From NCBI GenBank assembly GCA_949152475.1, contig OX424568.1:6857667-6921666 (forward strand): a stretch of DNA of 64,000 bases, written 5' to 3'. Origin of the DNA: Terebella lapidaria (lineage: Eukaryota; Annelida; Polychaeta; Terebellida; Terebellidae). The position numbers were made by a program, and so were the translations under genes. Of the stretch, positions 1 to 29,150 are shown one piece after another. Position 1 is the stretch's first letter, and the number at the start of each line of letters is the position of its first letter. The notes under the pieces are model-generated. The model did not search any database, was not told the origin of the DNA, and saw nothing but the letters and a program-made list of their open reading frames with translations.

Positions 1-2301
1 CATTTATGATGTTTGCATTTTGTTCTTTCAACTTTGAAGCCAGACTGTTGTTTTTCAGTATCATGACCGAGGCTCTATCCTCTGAGACTGACAAACTCAA
101 GACCAATTCTGTTCGAATTGATACACAAAGATGATACACAAAGATGATACACAGAGCCTCAGCAGATTTAAAGTGCTCCATCGGCAGATTTAAAGTGTTC
201 CAACAAATCAATGATAAACAGAAAATCTGTTTTGGTTTGATAACCTTGTACATCGAAGTAATGTATGAAGGCTATTATTTGTTCCTTTTTGACACATATG
301 ACATGTCATCAACCATTAAACCACAAATACCCCTAATGAATTGATTCAACTACTTTGTCCAATATGGTTTGTCCTAAAGTTAAAAAGATTTCCGGGTGCT
401 GGAAGAACCTCAAGTCTGAAGCACCCAACGTTTCCACCAGGCGTAGAAATGAGGTGATCTTCAAGTTTGCCACCATCAACGTTTCCACCAGGCATAGTAA
501 TGAATCAGATGTGATTTTCATGTTTGCCACCATCAACGTTTCCACCATGCATAGTAATGAATCAGATGTGATCTTCATGTTTGCCACCATTAACGTGGCA
601 ACCCGGGCAAATGAGGTGAAGGAAGGGGCTAGCAGTAATCGACGCTCGCGCATGCGAACGTGTACTCGCTCCAGTGAAAATAATTGATCCATCGTAAAAA
701 AAAAGATTGTTTCTTTAAAAATTATAACTAGCAAGCATCGTGATTTCTGACATCTCGTGAAAATAGGTCCCGCGACTACAGCTGAGCCTCACTGTCACTT
801 TACCAGCGTTAAGTTCACATGTAGTGTACTGATTTTATTAACTGCAGTTATTGTCTTATCGCAGAAGCGGACTTAAGGTCGATCGATCTATTGTTCACTG
901 GTTAAACCTATATCCTGTAACTTTCCGAGTGAGTCATGATGTCCATAGTTCGCTGTTGACAACTCAATTTTTTGTTGTTGATCCAATGGTGAGGAAAAGG
1001 CCACTGTCCGAGTAGAAAGAATAATTCAGTAAATTATACAAGTCGTCTTGCACAACTCGGGTATCACTCTGATACAGCCACAGTCAAACTACATACGTAG
1101 TGTATACCCTGCCGCGTGAACTGAATAACTAGTAGTCACAGCCTACAGTTAATCTATATAGGCAGACCTATTCCGGAGTTACGGTATGATCTGTATACTG
1201 TATATGCTTTTGGTTGATAAGCTATATCTTCTCACTAAACATTGACCTGTAGCCTATGTCTTTTCGTACCTAACATGATTATCAGAGATCATCTCATGTC
1301 AAGCAGTTGTGATCTGTTGTTTCTTGCAAAGCAAACAAAATATGCCCTCCCCTTCAAAATATGCTCCACCAGATTGGACAGAAGTCATTCATGTTGAACC
1401 CGATCCGTTTTTGACACATGCGTGCTACCTCCTCCTGGATAAAAGGCGAGCATCCTTCCAGACGACATATGTGGTAGTTATGCAGTTTGGTATAGTCCTC
1501 ACGGCTGAACATGCACAAGTGCAGTGCTCTGCTCAGCAGACAAGACAGGTTTTGAATAGTCATGGGGATGTCTCTGTTACTGATGCAAGGTGAGATAAAT
1601 ACAGACATGCTATCTGCAGCTTGTGAAGTTGTTGCTCCATCAGAATGAACAGGAGCTGTAGATGAACCACTGAATCACATACAGGAGCAGCAGGTGACGC
1701 AGAGGATATTTCACATGTTTCTCCACTTGCTGTACGTTCATGACTTGAGGTTGACACTGATAAATCAATATAGGTAGATGCTGGTAGATTTATCACGGCT
1801 TTAGAATGGAAAGTCCAAAATGTACCCCCCCCCCCCCCCCCAAAAAAAAAAAAATGGAGACAAAAACAATACATACAAAACAATACCCAATACAATAAAT
1901 CTCGATATACATCATTCATCTAGAAAATAATGAGCAAAGCTTATACACTTTTCTTCAACGTACACTTTGAGAAGCGATTATTTCATTTACTCCATTATTT
2001 AGTCCATTAATTAGCTACATCATTCAGAAATTTACTATAACGTATAGTGCATATGCCTGCAGGCGCCTATGTGAAAAACAAAAGCCATTCATCTCTCGAT
2101 CAGTCATCTTTGGGTAATTGGTCCAATGCACATGCAGATGCACAATTCTGCATAATACAGAACTTCTTCGCGCATATGACATTTACTCCCGCCATTTCTG
2201 TAACCACAGATCGTGACACCTGTGGCCAACCAGTGACACCTGTGGCCAACCAATGGTCCCAAGGCTTTGTGAAAAAGAGGTTCATTGCATTGATTACTCA
2301 C
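1..2301. other. Putative last intron of FReD gene 1, no exon seen
   Basis: This stretch lies downstream (minus strand) of the fourth exon of FReD gene 1. The expected final exon, with the Ca-binding DxDND and WWxxxC motifs, was not found on either strand, so it probably lies left of the window. The stretch holds a three-unit tandem repeat near 427-591 and a C-run followed by an A-run near 1826-1852. The remainder shows only short open frames with no recognisable domain. Confidence 0.5.
427..591. repeat. Short tandem repeat, 3 units of 51-57 bp
   Basis: Three head-to-tail units begin AACGTTTCCACCA and end GTTTGCCACCATC. The first is 51 bp and lacks six bases that the next two 57-bp units have. 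All lengths are multiples of three, so the array stays open in more than one frame and produces spurious short frames on both strands. Confidence 0.85.
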
Positions 2302-19458
<17,157 letters not shown>

Positions 19459-19737
19459 CTCGATCCCTGCCGAAACGAAACGAACGAACATTGCTCAATG
19501 CTCGATAGGGTAGCAGTGCTAATTGAATGAAATCGCAGAATAATTATCACATGCCCCTGAAAGTTATATCAGAAGTATGTCACGTTGGTTATCTTGATCA
19601 AACAAAAACATGCAGTGGGACTGGGATGTATATGTGATATTAACAAAATATATGTGATAAAACGAGCATGTGACATTACTAACCCCCGCTTTTCTTTTGT
19701 TTTGTGCGCCACTTAGAGTCAACTCTGACCTGACCTA

Positions 19738-20447
19738 CAGGGGTTTCCCGTGATATGGCCCACCCGATTTATGGCCCATGGACCATCTTTCGGGAAATAA
19801 TCCCAAAAGATGGCCCATGGGCGATAATTCGGATTCATTTTTTGAAATTTTTTGGTGATGTGATTTTTTCCATAACGTATTTTCGATGAAAATGTAAACG
19901 ATTAATTGAACATGAATGTATTCCATCAAACATGTGTCAAGTTTTTACATCATGAAACGGTCACAGGGGCGTCAAACTCACAATGGGTTGACTGTCACGC
20001 TTATTGGCCTGAAATAGGGGCGTCAAAACCTCAATTCAATGTGAGGAGTAACTTGCACCGCAAAAATTTTCAAGTAAAAACAGTATACGACAGGCCTATA
20101 CTTTATGTACAGGTATTACTTGTACTATAATATTCCGTGTGAACGAAATATGTAACTGGAATAGTTGAAAATAGCTTGATGGTGTACCGAGGTGTGTATA
20201 TTTTCATATTAGAGGCGCCGATGCGCACTGTTTATCTATCGGTGAGATTTCTTTTTCTATTCTCTGATATTGACATGCATTTCAAAACCAAGCATATATC
20301 CGTCATATATTCAGTATTTTAACGATGTATTGGTGGAAAACGGTTTTTCCGAAAGATTGCCCATGAGCCATAATTCAGATTCGATTTTTATCCAGTGAGA
20401 TGCTATTTTCCGAAAGATCGCCCAGGGCCATATTACGGAAAACCCGG
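19738..20447. mobile_element. TIR element of about 710 bp with TA flanks
   Basis: Left end CAGGGGTTTCCCGTGATATG and right end, reversed, CCGGGTTTTCCGTAATATGG are imperfect inverted copies. Both continue with GGCCC and then ATCTTTCGG-type stretches. TA dinucleotides sit outside both ends. Inside each end, the GCCCATGGGCGATAATTCGG-like motif recurs in inverted form. No transposase frame is present. Non-autonomous Tc1/mariner-type is the tentative reading. It lies about 280 bp upstream of FReD gene 1. Confidence 0.6.
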
Positions 20448-22538
20448 TAGTTAACCAGTGTTTACGCTCTAACATATGCGAGTAAGCTGAATTAAATCGC
20501 GTTGCATCAAGGGATACAAAGCACCAAGAATCGTTGCCAGGAATGGCTCTGGGACAAAGCCAGGCAGTAAAGTCGAATAAAAAACGAGGTACTGCCGGAC
20601 TATCCAAAACTGTTATAAATCTATTGTGTCATGAAAAATATACACAAAGTGAGTGAATAAAGGTTTCCCCACCTTTCAAATTCCCACCCCAAATTCTGAA
20701 ACTGAAACAGGAAATGGCTGTGTGTATACTGTTGGTCAAATATTTGGTATGTAGTACATAACTCCCATCCTCCAAAATGCCGAAAGTTTCACTTCGACAG
20801 TCGCGCAACCCCTCTGGAAGATTTTATCTCACCCTCAACTTCTGAAATAAATCTGCTTAACCAAATTTTGGCTGATTTGGTATCGATCAGAAGATCGAAA
20901 CTGACTATTGCCGAGTTGTATATTTGTGCACCAAACCTCAGAGACCCCTGGCGAATGAAAGCTCACAGACAAAAATGGCCGGTGGGAAAAACGAAATCAC
21001 ACCTCGTCTGAGATTGTGGAAATTTCTTGTATATAACTCACTTCCTCGACTGCTAAACTGCTGCTAATGGAGAGATTATAGGTAACTGAAACTAATTATA
21101 TTAAAAAGTCGTGGCGCTCAATGAAAAAAAATTATAAACCGTCGTGCCAACATCATTATGTTCTGCCTGGCCCTCTCAGAGCCATCCTGGCAACAAGAAT
21201 CGCGGTAATGTCAACAAACTCGAACGACACGACAGTGATTGGTTTGTTTAGGTAATACTAAATTTAAGTAAACATAAATATTTCAATCGCAGTATTTGAT
21301 TCCTTCACTAACCTGCAAGTGGTACACAAATACAGTTGTGAAAACTGGTTGAATGGTTGATTCAAGATCGATAACGTTGAATGATTCGGGCCTCCTGAGT
21401 CCCGTGCGGCTTCTGTAAGAGTGGAACTACGTCATACTAGCTTACATATTTAAACGATCGGAATATATAAGAAACATCTTTTATTGGCGCCGTTCTAGCG
21501 TGTATAAGAGCTACTCGTAGCGTTGCGCAATTGTGTGAGGGCAGTGACGTGGAAAGATTATTTGTGTTTGAGGGAATCCCCGAGCTAGCGTTTGATGACA
21601 AAACATAAAATTTTGCAAATTATTTTTGAAAGCCAAATAATGTTAGGGCGTAACAAATTATAGAGGCGGATCCATGGATGATTTCGCCGGAGGGGTACAA
21701 AGTAAATTCAATGTAAAGTCCCAGATATATATTTGTGTCATCGGAATTCGGAGAGTATGTATGGAAAAATATTTTGGTGAACAAATAGGGCCACAAACTT
21801 CTTTATAATATTCTGGTTCACTATGCAATAAAAAGGTATTTAATCACACAGAAGCAGGTAAGGAAAAAACAGGTGGAAAAAGTGAAAAAATGCAGCTTCA
21901 TCGCCACTCACGGCAGTTACAAGAACTTGACTTCAACGCTTATATATGGCTCAGTGTTAGTATTTTGAGGACTTATTCAAGCCTATGAAGTCAACAAGTG
22001 TTTTGTTTACTGAATCATGAATACACAATAAATTAAAATCGACCACTCGCGCATGAAGATGTCACTGTCGAATTGAGTAGCCTACCTATAAGTAATATGT
22101 AATCAGCTACGGCCTACTTGAAAAAAGAGTTGATATATGTCTGCCGCTTCATGGTGTTACATGCCAAAACGTAGCCCCCCCCCCCCCCCTCTCCCCGATG
22201 GGTGAATATGTTTAGATGAGAATCAGTTTTATTATATAGGTGCTCCAAAACGAAGCTCCACACTTTGAAGCGAGAGGCGGGTGCAGTCCCGGATTTGAAA
22301 TTAGACGCCGTCTGTCGCCCACGACCGCAACCGATGTCTATCGGACAACAAACATACGTAATGGCTGATGTTTTCAATTTGTGGTTTTTATGGTACTACG
22401 GTCGCCATCTTGATTTTAGAAATTCGGCAAAAATCGACCACATTCGTCAAATTGCCTTGTATTTTGTCTGCATATCAAGTTTCGCGAAGATATCTAGAAA
22501 ATTCTCCATTTTAAAGAGTGAACAAGCTGCATGGCTGA
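20448..22538. other. Intergenic stretch, nothing recognised
   Basis: No coding frame with a recognisable domain, no tandem array and no clear terminal repeats. A C-run of about 15 bases lies near 22175. This region is upstream of FReD gene 1 and could include its promoter or 5' noncoding exon, but no specific signal stands out. Confidence 0.4.
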
Positions 22539-23892
22539 ATTCGGCACAAAATTCGCAACGGCGGTTGGATTCAAATTAGTTAAAGTTTATATAAAATATT
22601 GAGAATAGACGCCCTTTAGAATTATCAAAAAAACGTCACAAAGATTAACATGAAAATACGAAGCCGCCATTATTGAAATTTCTGTTTCTGGCAATAATTT
22701 CATGAATAATCATCCAATAACAATGAATAAAATATCTATACCTCTATTTTAATGGATAGGGAACATGTCTATGCCATTAAAAATTGGATTTTATGCATAT
22801 TTATTTATCAAAATGTAATAATCACCCATGGCAATGGAACGAATGTGAAAATTGGGGAAATTATCAAATTTGGTATGCGATATCATCCGATATTGATCAC
22901 GATGATGTGGAAAACATTCTATATGTATAAAAAGGTACAAGTTCTGTTATTGTGTATTACCACAGCAACAATGTTCAATGGACGTGTTGATAAAATTCAA
23001 GGACGGATTCAATCAAACCTTTCAAACATCTGTACACCCTTCTGACATCGACAATACAGTCAAAACTCCGTTTGTGAGCACCTCCGGTGAGTGAACACCT
23101 CCATTTAGTGGAAACTTTCTCGATCCCAAATGAACGCCTATCTTTTGACTTTGCGATGCTCTTCCGATTAATGAACACCACTCTATAGTGAATACCTTTC
23201 TATTATGAACACTGTATTCGGCACAAAATTCGCAACGGCGGTTGGATTCAAATTAGTTAAAGTTTATATAAAATATTGAGAATAGACGCCCTTTAGAATT
23301 ATCAAAAAAACGTCACAAAGATTAACATGAAAATACGAAGCCGCCATTATTGAAATTTCTGTTTCTGGCAATAATTTCATGAATAATCATCCAATAACAA
23401 TGAATAAAATATCTATACCTCTATTTTAATGGATAGGGAACATGTCTATGCCATTAAAAATTGGATTTTATGCATATTTATTTATCAAAATGTAATATTC
23501 ACCCATGGCAATGGAACGAATGTGAAAATTGGGGAAATTATCAAATTTGGTATGCGATATCATCCGATATTGATCACGATGATGTGGAAAACATTCTATA
23601 TGTATAAAAAGGTACAAGTTCTGTTATTGTGTATTACCACAGCAACAATGTTCAATGGACGTGTTGATAAAATTCAAGGACGGATTCAATCAAACCTTTC
23701 AAACATCTGTACACCCTTCTGACATCGACAATACAGTCAAAACTCCGTTTGTGAGCACCTCCGGTGAGTGAACACCTCCATTTAGTGGAAACTTTCTCGG
23801 TCCCAAATGAACGCCTATCTTTTGACTTTGCGATGCTCTTCCGATTAATGAACACCACTCTATAGTGAATACCTTTCTATTATGAACACTGT
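22539..23892. repeat. Tandem duplication, 2 x 677 bp, nearly identical
   Basis: 22539-23215 is repeated at 23216-23892 with only about two substitutions noticed, so the duplication is very recent or an assembly artefact. Each unit contains an older interspersed repeat (with GAAGCCGCCATTATTGAAAT) and the first 159 bp of a TA-flanked MITE. The complete MITE is attached only to the second unit. Frames of 97 and 68 codons occur twice for this reason and are not genes. Confidence 0.95.
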
Positions 23893-24452
23893 ATATGGTC
23901 CCAAATAGTAATTTGCAATAAAAATGAACTTCTAGTTAGAGAACATAGGCAAATGCATTGTAATCACACAGGGCATAGAATGAGCAAAACAAGGTAATTA
24001 ACACGTTTCACACTGTTATGTCTGGTTGGCTCTTGGCCAGGTTCTCCCTGACTGGTTTCATACTCTAGTTTCCTTTCCCTACACCATACACTAGGAAGCC
24101 ACAAGTATTTACTATAGGGTAGAGTGACATTATCTACTCGAGCAGATTTCCATCATCTTGACTTAGCTTTGCCTGCCCAGTGTAATTTTCATCTATGTGA
24201 CATGCAGTACTTGAGAAGATTTGTAGATTATGATGTGTTGCTCAACAGGGAATATATATAATGTATTTCAGAACTCTTGTGTCTTCCCCAGAAAGCACAT
24301 CACATTTATAGCTGCTACAGAAAATATTCAGTAGTCATGGCATTCAAAATAAAAAAATCTGTCAATGTCTGATTAAGCACTTCCTTTGATTAGTTAACAT
24401 ATCCATATAGTAAACATTTTTGCAAGGCGTTCACTAATCGGAGGTTTGACTG
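23734..24452. mobile_element. Tc1/mariner- or pogo-type MITE (719 bp, TA target)
   Basis: Starts CAGTCAAAACTCCGTTTGTG and, read from the other end, CAGTCAAACCTCCGATTAGT. Each end is flanked by TA. The ends contain repeats of GTGAACACC-like motifs (for example 23751-23790). The host repeat into which it jumped resumes on the far side around 24530 (GGCAACTTTGTTTTATGGAC against 22970 AACAATGTTCAATGGAC). A 159-bp end fragment is at 23057-23215, produced by the tandem duplication. No transposase is encoded. Confidence 0.8.
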
Positions 24453-24724
24453 TACTAATATTGCACATTGCTGAGCAATATATAATTGCATGGTAATATT
24501 GAACATGTATACGGATGAAATATATTGATCTATCACCATGGCAACTTTGTTTTATGGACATGCTGATAAAATTAAGGATGGGTTCAGTCAAAGCGCTATC
24601 CCCTGCCTCGAAATTCTGTGCATCCACTCTAAAACACGGACAGTTTCAATATTGCTGTTTGCTCGGAAAAGACCCTGACGTGGTAATATTATATGTATAT
24701 AACGCTACAGATTAAAGCCGTGGC

Positions 24725-24849
24725 GGCCCAAGTATCATACCCTGCGCCTTAATACTACTCGTCCACTAAATGAATGCCATTTAATCCGTATGTCACCTTT
24801 CTAATCCATATTGAATATAGAGGAAGGCACAGTGTATGATACTTGGGCC
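24725..24849. mobile_element. Palindromic MITE, family P, copy B (125 bp, opposite orientation)
   Basis: GGCCCAAGTATCATACCC at the left and GTATGATACTTGGGCC at the right form almost perfect TIRs. The interior TTAATACTACTCGTCCACTA comes first and CTCTATATTCAA-type sequence last, so this copy is inverted relative to copies A, C and D. Confidence 0.92.
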
Positions 24850-24879
24850 GAAGTGCCTATCATCACTGCAACAATGTGT

Positions 24880-25760
24880 GTATACTCCCGCTGGACCTAA
24901 TCCGTACCACTATTTGTGTGATTACGTTGTTTGGGTTCAAGCAGGGGTTCCAATTGGCATAAAGCTACACGTCAAAAGTTCAATGCGGACTGTCTTAACT
25001 GCAGGGTCATCAACGGGCTTGAGGCAGCGTTCGTCATACAATGTACATTCATTCTGCTCGACTGATGGTAAGTGGGGCTTTCGCATGAGTACATCAAGTC
25101 ATAGCATGATTCGATAATGTGCACGTCTTGTGTGCAAACGCAGTGAATCTGAAGTAGGTGGTAACTTTTCTGTTGTTTTTTATTCAATGGGAAATCTCGG
25201 TTCTCAGCTCATCCACACACACCAGAGTCGAAGATGTTTGACACAGTGTTAATTGCTCAGGCTTCTTCAGTGTCAGGTGACATAACGCCAACACCCTTGA
25301 ACAAGCAGGCTCAGTGAACATATTTAATGTAGTCCTGGGCAATGATATGTACTGGGATTTTTTATGCAGTTGTTTGAAGTACATGCCAGATCACATCCCA
25401 ACTTCCTTAGTGAGTTGTTGAGCAAAATGGATAAGTAACACAAGAACATCAGTGTTTTTCTTGGTCTATTCCTGTATGCTGGTACTCACATTTGGCATCA
25501 TGTTCTGCATGTAAGTGTCTGCTTCTTTTCGATTTGACATCAGGACTTTGGTGGGATCATCAGCAGAGGAGAACACGGCTTCCTGGTGTGAAAACCCGCC
25601 AGCTACAACCAATTCACACCCCTCTGGCAGCTTCTTGGCGACACATTCATTGCTGAAGAACTTCGTAAGGTTGGCCTTGTTTGCCTGAGATGACTTTCCG
25701 GATTGACCAATCCTCACCTGCACACCTTTGTCGCACGGCATGTTTGATTATAGAAATCAC
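24880..25760 (-). pseudogene. Remnant of a repetitive cysteine-tail protein gene (minus copy)
   Basis: Minus-strand pieces correspond to the plus-strand copy at 26866-28303. 25741-25466 encodes KKLPEGCELVVAGGFSHQE, then SNRKEAD, a segment I recall from a large uncharacterised family amplified in invertebrate genomes (EADTR usually follows). Further along are VCVDELRTE (25230-25200) and a YHQSSRMNVHCMTN stretch out of its usual frame. The reading frame is broken several times. Whether the family is a transposon gene or an amplified host gene I cannot tell. Upstream minus-strand fragments to about 26330 may belong to it. Confidence 0.6.
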
Positions 25761-26865
25761 CATGAGAGTAACTGTCGAACCCCACGTCGAAGCGACGACA
25801 TGATGCTGTGGAGTGGCCCAGGATACTGGTTGTGAATGCATCTGCTGAATCTCTAAAAGAAGGTGGCATAATTTACATTGTAGACTTCCCGATAGTTTGA
25901 ACTAGTACCATGGCATCTACAATGTATCAGACCAACTCAAATATCGAAGAATAGTTCATTACAAGTTCCATATCAGTCTTTTCAATGACAATCATACCAC
26001 CATCTGTTTCGGCAAGTTGGGCGGCAAGTACATGCAAATGCAAAATGATGCCAGCTTGTTATGCAACAACGAGTCATGGAAATAGATCACGGTCTGGTTT
26101 GCTCATATTGTTGTTTTCCATGGATGTGGTTAATTTAACTACATGTACATACGATTCGTAAAATGTCTTGCGCTTGTGTATTATTAAAGGTTCATAAACC
26201 CTGAAGTTTTTGGAAGACAGACGGTCACTTATGTGATCATGCAAGCATTGTTCGCCACGGGTGTATACACTCATGATATCATCCTTCACACCTACCTTTG
26301 TTGAAATGCTAACTAGCTCCAGGTCCAAGGACTAGAACATCCTTGTGTCGGTGTGTCTCCTCTGTGGGATTTTGGTCCATACCGAACATCACGTACTAGC
26401 TATCGGAATCACAAGACCTGGCATTGTAAGTAAAATTCCACCTGTCCAGGGTGGTTTCACTTTCATACCCACCAAACCTCCAGATATTTTGCCCAAGCAG
26501 TTCCCGTGCTCAAGGGCTTGGTATGCATGTACTTGATTTAACACACCGACACAAAAATGGCGGCCCGTCCAGGATTCTGAGAGATGAACAATATTTTGCC
26601 AAACTGGCGAACCAATATAGACTTTCCAAAAGTTCGAGTCTATGAATACTGGACTTGTGATCCATTGGGTTTGGGACAAAACAAGCTAGGAGATGTTTAG
26701 CGAGTTGTAAGTAGCTATTCATGGATATTACACCGTTCCGACTTGTTCAACCCAACTAAAAGTTTTCATCACGACCAAACAAAAAAGGTGGTTACATTCT
26801 TTTCATCACTGGGACTTGAAGACGGCACAATTCTCACAACCTGTGGTACTTGCATGACTACATAA

Positions 26866-28303
26866 GTGATCGACTGTTTTCAGAAGCAACTTCAAAGCGA
26901 GTTCAAGACATTTGAAGATTTGTACGAAGTTTACTCGGCCACAACCATGGAAATCAACGAGTCGATCAAATCAGATCGTGGTCTATTTCGACGGCTTCTT
27001 GTTGAAACACATGCTGGCAGGAATGTGCATCTGGGTGAACTTCTCAAACACGAATTGGTACACATGCCTCTGGTACTTGCCGAAACACATGGTAGTATGA
27101 TTTCCACTGAAAGGCTCATATATTCTGCATATTGGAATTATATGGAACTTGTGGTGAATTATCCTCCATAATTGAGTTGGTCTGTAGCATTGTAGATGTC
27201 ATGGTACTAGTCCTAACCATTGGGAAGCCTAAATTATGTCATCACCTCTGGAGATTCAGCAGCTGCATTTACTACCAGTATCCTGGGCCACTTCACAGCA
27301 TCTTGTCGCTTTGGTGTGGTTTTCGACAATTTATGTCATCGTGATGTCTCCATCAAACATCCTCACATGACAGAAGTGTGCAGGCAATAATCGGTCACTC
27401 CGAAGAGTGACAAGGCAGGGAGGTGAGCTGGTTAAACTTCACAAATCTTACAGCAAACAAGGTCGACCGCACGGGATTCCTCTGCAATGAACTCGTTGCC
27501 AAAAAGCCGCTAGATGAGTGTTATTTGCTCGTAGCTGGCGGGTTTTCACGCCACGAAATCATGTTCGAAATCAAACAATCCTGAATTTAAATCGAAAAGA
27601 AGCAGACACTTACATGCAGAATACTGCCAAATTTGGGTAGCAGCGTACAGTGATAGACCAAGAAAGACACCGATTTTCTTGTGCTTCTTATCCATTTCGC
27701 CCAATAACTCACTAAGGTTTGGATGTGGTCTGGCACTTCAAAGAGACGTTAGTACACTCCAGTACATAACATTACATACGATTACAGTGAAGATGTTCAC
27801 TGAGCCTGTTTGTTCAAGGTCTGGGCGTTATCGTTATGTCATCTGACACCGAGGAAGCAGTTGGGCAATTAATTAACACTGATAATGTATCAAACGTTAT
27901 GTGTTATGTGTGGATGTGTGGATGAGCTGAGAAGCGAGATGTTTCATTTGAAAACACTCGTAAAGTTGCCACCTATTTCCGATGCACTGTGTTTGCACAC
28001 AAAACATGCACATTGTCGAACCATGATAGGCCTAATGTGCTTGTGCGAAAGCCTAGCTTACCATCAGCCGAGGAGAATGGATGGACACTGGATGACCAAC
28101 ACCGCCTCAAGCTCAGGCTGATGACCCTCCCTGCAGTTCCGACAGTCTGCAATAAACTCCTGACGTGTGGTTGCAAATCAAATTGTAAGTTGAGTGTGCA
28201 GTTGCAGAAGAAATCAGTTTCATGCACAGCAGTATGTGAGTGCGAAAGCAATGCCTGTTTAAAACAAAACAAACATAATCACGCAGATGGTGATGCGGAT
28301 TAG
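26866..28303 (+). pseudogene. Remnant of a repetitive cysteine-tail protein gene (plus copy)
   Basis: The order along the plus strand is ETHAGRNVHLGELLKHELVH (26866-27171), then an LVAGGFS segment near 27540, then CVDELRSEMFHLKTLVKLPP (27885-28000). Last, in another frame, come ENGWTLDDQHRLKLRLMTLP and CGCKSNCKLSVQLQKK with CTAVCECESNACL, ending at a stop at 28303. The closing CxCxxxC series resembles the cysteine-rich tail of an uncharacterised family repeated in cnidarians, molluscs and lower deuterostomes. Several frame changes make it non-functional as it stands. It is head-to-head with the minus copy at 24880-25760. Confidence 0.65.
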
Positions 28304-28444
28304 ATTCAGTGTGGTATACACATATTCTTGCTTTGGTTATAAGCACTCACTATTATTCAATCTGTAGCTGTATATACATGTGCAACATCTCTACGTCAGT
28401 GTCTGTGCCGAGCAAGCTGCAATATTAAAAAGTGTATGCGAGAG

Positions 28445-29150
28445 GATGCCATGGTGATAGACAATTATTTAATTTTTAGCTTTATATACATGTAGATAGT
28501 TTTCCACATCGTCCTGATCGATTTTTGATGATAGTCGAGTACCAAAATTGATATTATATTCCCTAATTTTCGCATTCATCGTAGCCAAGGATAGAAAATA
28601 CGTTTGATAAATAAATATGCATAATATCCAGCTCTTAATGGCATAGACATGTTTCTTTGTCATTAAAATATAGGTATAGACACATCATTTAATGTGATTG
28701 GATGATTATTTATGAAGGTATTGCCAGAAAAAGGAAATTTCAGTAATGGCGGCTTCGAATTTTCATGTTAATCTTTGTGACGATTTTTCTTGGTAATTCT
28801 AAAGGTCGTCTATTTTTAATATTTTTTCATAAAACTTAACTAAATTGAATCCCAATTAATTGTGATCAATATACGATGACATTTTATATCAAATCTGTAT
28901 TTAGAAGCACATTGTCAAGCAATAAGTTTAGTCATATTTCTCCCCAATTTTTTACATTTGCTGCGTTGCCATGGATACAGAAATGCCGTTTCAATAGGTA
29001 TATTTGCATAAAATATATTTTTTGTTGACACGAGCAGGTCCCTTGACCATGAAAACATAGGTATAGGTACTTTTTTCGTTGTGATTGGATGACTAGTTAT
29101 TGCCAATAACAGAAATTCCAATAATGGCGACTATAATTTTTGGCACTAAA
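28445..29150 (-). repeat. Interspersed repeat, two diverged copies, inverted relative to 22570-23000
   Basis: The reverse complement of 28445-28860 matches 22570-22990, including GAACATGTCTATGCCATTAA-like, GCATATTTATTTATCAAA and AATTGGATTCAA-like blocks. A second, more eroded copy in the same orientation follows (28900-29150) with GTGATTGGATGACTAGTTAT and ATTCCAATAATGGCG. Non-coding. The family probably has many copies in the genome. Confidence 0.65.

Noticed and set aside
22752-23722. Two near-identical 97-codon frames as a duplicated gene
   Set aside because: They sit in an old interspersed repeat within the 677-bp duplication; the inverted copy near 28500 does not preserve the frame.
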